Part shown: in pieces, positions 21,768-23,627 of the stretch
How positions within the stretch are numbered: position 1 is the stretch's first letter
Layout of the letters: each line of letters starts with the position of its first letter
IMG/VR virus record: IMGVR_UViG_3300033141_004690
Location: 1 to 23,627 of that record
DNA from: a virus
Length of the DNA: 23,627 nt
Reading direction: 5' to 3' (one strand)
Translations under genes and position numbers: made by a program
The notes under the pieces: generated by a model
The model's database searches: none
What the model saw: only the letters and a program-made list of their open reading frames with translations
What the model was told of the DNA's origin: nothing

Positions 21768-22946
21768 CGTCTTCGCACCTCCTTCCGAACTGAGTTCATC
21801 AATAACCTCGGACTCAACCTCACACGCTGTCGCCGCAGCTTTCAGCCGCCGCTTGGCGGTGGCGTCAAGGTCTGAGGGTGTCCACTCGCTGCCCCGCGCC
21901 CCCCTCAGCGCACCGGCAATGGCCCGCACACGAGGGCAACTGATGGGACCTGCCTTCGTGTATCTCTCCACGCGACCCCACCTGTCAGTCTTCTCCGAAC
22001 TGGTGTCGGCGTCTCGGTAAGGCAGGTGCCAACTGTCCGGCTCGTCTATGTCTCCAACTATCAGAAAACACTCAGGTGGGAGCAGGGTCTGCTTCATCGG
22101 CCTGCTCTCCGTCGTGTCGGCGTGTATCCTGGTCATAGGTATCTCACCTCTCAAAGCGTCCGTCCAAGTCTGTTTGACCTCGATGCGTTCAGGCTCGACG
22201 GTGACCTTGACGCCGTCCACCTCGTAGTTGTGGCGGTAGTAGCGGCCCTCGTGACTGACGACCATGTAGCCGTCGAAAACATCCCGCACATACGGGCCGA
22301 AATCGTCGCCTGCGTAGTCCGGCAGCTCGGCAAGCGCAGCCTGGAGTTTCTCGGACAGCTCAGAGGCCGAGAGGTCGCCGAGCTGCTGGGTGTGAACGAC
22401 ATCCTGAAGGTGCGAGTACTCGGCGCGGTTCAACACGATTTCCCAGGGCAGCCGCTTGACCGCCGGGTCATCCACCCAGGCAACGCCCACCAGGGCCGGG
22501 CCGATGGATTTATCCTCATCCCCACCCTCCAGGACATAGTCATCAACAGTTTCAGCGGAGAGGTAGCGCAGCTTGCCCTTCTGCATGTCGGCTATCATGC
22601 TCTCCTCGACCACCTCAAGGTCGCCGAACAGGACCCCATCCTCCTCATCGAAGCGGAGGTCGCTGAGCCAGGCCATGACCTCGCGGGCGTCCGCGTTTTC
22701 GGGTTGGCCGGTCCGGGCATCATACGTATGCCTGGCTTTGAGAGCTGGACTCCAGGACTCCTCGTCCCGCAGTCGCACGAAGTTGTCTGCCATCTGCTGG
22801 AGGTCAGCGGCGCTGTAGTCCTTCCCGTTGAACTTCCCCGGACGCATGATGGGCAGGCCCCGCACCACCTGCTTGTCGCCGTCCTTTTCATACAGGACCT
22901 CGTAGTTAGTCAGGTCGTTCAAGAAGAGGCTCACGCCTGGTCCCAT
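21159..22946 (-). CDS. Fused prohead protease and scaffold protein, about 595 aa
   Basis: Capsid maturation protease with the scaffold in the same chain (compare lambda C/Nu3). Residue numbers run from an in-frame ATG at 22961; ATG 22946 is preferred because GGAGG lies eight bases upstream. About 30-175 is a Mu gpI-like serine protease domain: GLPIMRPGKFNGKDYS, KARHTYD (candidate His78), LRYLSAETVDDY (candidate Ser135), GVAWVDDPAV. About 225-270 is a beta module (FDGYMVVSHEGRYYRHNYEVDG). About 297-390 is a separate domain with CFLIVGDIDEPDSWHLPYRD, also found with other phage proteases. From about 399 it is acidic and coiled-coil (RKAREELAGQVEALTVARRR), the scaffold. Internal starts at 22136 and 21767 could yield shorter products. 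Overlaps the upstream 95-aa gene by 41 bases. Confidence 0.87.
   Translation of the reverse strand: MGPGVSLFLNDLTNYEVLYEKDGDKQVVRGLPIMRPGKFNGKDYSAADLQQMADNFVRLRDEESWSPALKARHTYDARTGQPENADAREVMAWLSDLRFDEEDGVLFGDLEVVEESMIADMQKGKLRYLSAETVDDYVLEGGDEDKSIGPALVGVAWVDDPAVKRLPWEIVLNRAEYSHLQDVVHTQQLGDLSASELSEKLQAALAELPDYAGDDFGPYVRDVFDGYMVVSHEGRYYRHNYEVDGVKVTVEPERIEVKQTWTDALRGEIPMTRIHADTTESRPMKQTLLPPECFLIVGDIDEPDSWHLPYRDADTSSEKTDRWGRVERYTKAGPISCPRVRAIAGALRGARGSEWTPSDLDATAKRRLKAAATACEVESEVIDELSSEGGAKTMSSWEKFKEGLVSVLKGEAKPESLADLDDPVGVEDPERLPEGADVVADTLGNRPAGDDDQDQTLRLLAQERKAREELAGQVEALTVARRRDQAEALVDDLVREGYVPPAQRRQAYVLLEYLLARDDKVTVLVRAEEDGGEEEAEQPIAQVVLTLLKACSSQAVRRGPQGLVWEGSEDPDQASDAQADTVATKMAAMANEPED
21776..21784 (-). 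promoter_or_regulatory. Strong internal ribosome binding site AAGGAGGTG
   Basis: Exact match to the anti-SD core inside the protease coding sequence, eight bases before ATG 21767. It falls in the codons for SSEGGAKT and divides the protease part from the scaffold part. Confidence 0.8.
22143..22150 (-). promoter_or_regulatory. Second internal SD (GAGGTGAG) before in-frame ATG 22136
   Basis: Six bases separate GAGGTGAG from an in-frame ATG at 22136 (residue 276, MTRIHADTTESRP). Use of it would give a 325-aa product starting at the boundary between the protease part and the PDSWHLPYRD domain. The site falls at a domain boundary but the SD is weaker than the one at 21784, and LRGEIP codons could make it by chance. 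Confidence 0.4.
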
Positions 22947-23193
22947 CGTCATTGCCTCCATCCCTTTGTCTGCGCACCTTCCGAGCCGCTGCGCTGTAGG
23001 CGTCGAAGGCGCAGGACCGTATCCCGTCGAAATAGGCCCGCCACTCCTCCGGCAACTCGTCGTCCGACACCTCCGGGCAATCCCCTGGAGGACTCCGCTT
23101 GAAAAGCGTATGCTCCTGCGCGTCCTTGTAGCCCCTCACCATCCACGTGAAGAGGTCCCTCAGTTTGGAGCCGATGACATGCCCTCCCGACAC
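22906..23193 (-). CDS. Hypothetical protein, 95 aa, upstream of protease
   Basis: Not recognised. Mostly helical and charged: GSKLRDLFTWMVRGYKDAQEH, then an acidic DDELPEEWRAYFDGI, then CAFDAYSAAARKVRRQRD and a basic tail. Its start is GTG 23193 with AGAGGG ten bases upstream; ATG 23142 is an alternative. Its first bases overlap the preceding gene by 34, and its last 41 overlap the preferred start of the protease gene, so the three are tightly coupled. Its position suggests a small head protein or portal accessory, but nothing in the sequence proves it. Confidence 0.62.
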   Translation of the reverse strand: MSGGHVIGSKLRDLFTWMVRGYKDAQEHTLFKRSPPGDCPEVSDDELPEEWRAYFDGIRSCAFDAYSAAARKVRRQRDGGNDDGTRREPLLERPD

Positions 23194-23531
23194 TGAAGCA
23201 CGACCCTCTGCACGATGTTCTCCGCCAGCAACTCAATCTCAGTGCGGGGCATGAAGGTCTTCCCTGCCTCACTCAGGGTGAAGTGGATGTGCCTATCCTC
23301 GCAGTGGGCCTTCAGCTTTTGCAGGGCCATCCCATAGCCTAAAGCTACCCCCGCTGCTGTGGTCAGCAGCCCTAGCAGCGCCGCAACGTCAACACGGATT
23401 GTGACGCCGTCGTCAGGGTTCACGGTGGATGGGGGTTGGGCATAGGCGTAGGGGAGTGCCACATAGCAGCCCATCACCACTGCGAGCAGCACCCAGGGTA
23501 TGGCGTTTGACTGCCAGAAGCGTTGAGTCAT
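23160..23531 (-). CDS. Small membrane protein, about 123 aa
   Basis: Two hydrophobic segments, numbered from ATG 23531: about 10-30 (AIPWVLLAVVMGCYVALPYAYA), which also looks like a cleavable signal peptide ending AYA, and about 48-68 (VAALLGLLTTAAGVALGYGMAL). A charged soluble tail follows with a Cys/His pair (KAHCEDRHIHF) and an amphipathic helix (TEIELLAENIVQRVVLQC). ATG 23531 is preferred because GGGAG lies seven bases upstream; an in-frame ATG at 23555 has no SD and sits in the preceding gene. A membrane protein inside the head-gene cluster is unusual. Holin or superinfection-exclusion roles can be imagined, and neither is supported by motif. Confidence 0.68.
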   Translation of the reverse strand: MTQRFWQSNAIPWVLLAVVMGCYVALPYAYAQPPSTVNPDDGVTIRVDVAALLGLLTTAAGVALGYGMALQKLKAHCEDRHIHFTLSEAGKTFMPRTEIELLAENIVQRVVLQCREGMSSAPN

Positions 23532-23544
23532 CGTCCTTCTCCCT

Positions 23545-23627
23545 TCAGAGACCATACTTCGCCTTCACCCGCTCGACCCACTCGCGCATCTCGGCCTTAT
23601 CCGACTCGGATAGCGGCCTCAAGAAGT
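23545..23627 (-). CDS. C-terminal end of a gene cut by the right window edge
   Basis: The frame is open from base 23627 to TGA at 23547-23545 and encodes FLRPLSESDKAEMREWVERV and then KAKYGL at the end. The helical, charged composition and the spacing (stop 13 bases before the next preferred ATG, with the SD between) argue for a real gene end. It is too short to identify; by synteny terminase or portal genes should lie in this direction, but this end alone does not show either. Confidence 0.6.
   Translation of the reverse strand, partial: FLRPLSESDKAEMREWVERVKAKYGL

Noticed and set aside
22026-23102. 358-aa + strand frame, with others at 5816-6721, 7143-8069, 8163-9059, 10531-11331, 11365-12183 and 20330-21304
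   Set aside because: All are antisense to - strand genes with structural-protein patterns and operon-like overlaps; none has convincing domains of its own.

Overview
The window looks like part of a tailed-phage genome or prophage with a long non-contractile (siphovirus-type) tail. The evidence is a nearly complete head and tail morphogenesis operon on the minus strand, in the order used by lambda: protease/scaffold, decoration, major capsid, connector, gp10/Z-like protein, tail terminator, tail tube, G/GT chaperone pair with a frameshift, tape measure, then distal tail proteins. No sheath gene lies between terminator and tube. The DNA is GC-rich (about 60% by eye), start codons usually have bacterial Shine-Dalgarno (SD) sites, and genes abut or overlap (TGATG, ATGA). 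The host cannot be named from this sequence.

Positions 1-3127 (+ strand): the C-terminal catalytic part of a tyrosine recombinase enters from the left edge. Two unrecognised cytoplasmic proteins follow, then three envelope-directed proteins: a membrane anchor with a TPR-like segment, a membrane anchor with a coiled coil, and a small secreted protein. They run convergently into the late operon, with about 40 bases between the last + gene and the first - gene.

Positions 3166-23627 (- strand, read right to left): the end of an unidentified gene at the right edge; a membrane protein; a 95-aa protein; a fused prohead protease/scaffold gene with a nested, SD-led scaffold start; a gpD-like decoration protein; the major capsid protein; a 12-bp hairpin; connector, Z-like and terminator proteins; tail tube; a G/GT chaperone locus with a -1 slippery site; tape measure; a beta-propeller protein; a 954-aa hub-like protein; a free-standing LAGLIDADG homing endonuclease; then a distal module of appendage-like proteins. 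That module includes a 560-aa protein with duplicated beta domains and ten FSYG repeats, several small proteins and a family 2 glycosyltransferase. Terminase and portal are not in the window and would be expected beyond the right edge.

Points of most interest: a GT-type extension found by reading the -1 frame past the chaperone stop; nested starts in the protease gene; a 37-residue Cys/His motif shared by the neighbouring propeller and hub proteins; the FSYG repeat protein; and the perfect hairpin downstream of the capsid gene. No tRNA, rRNA, CRISPR array or insertion sequence was seen.
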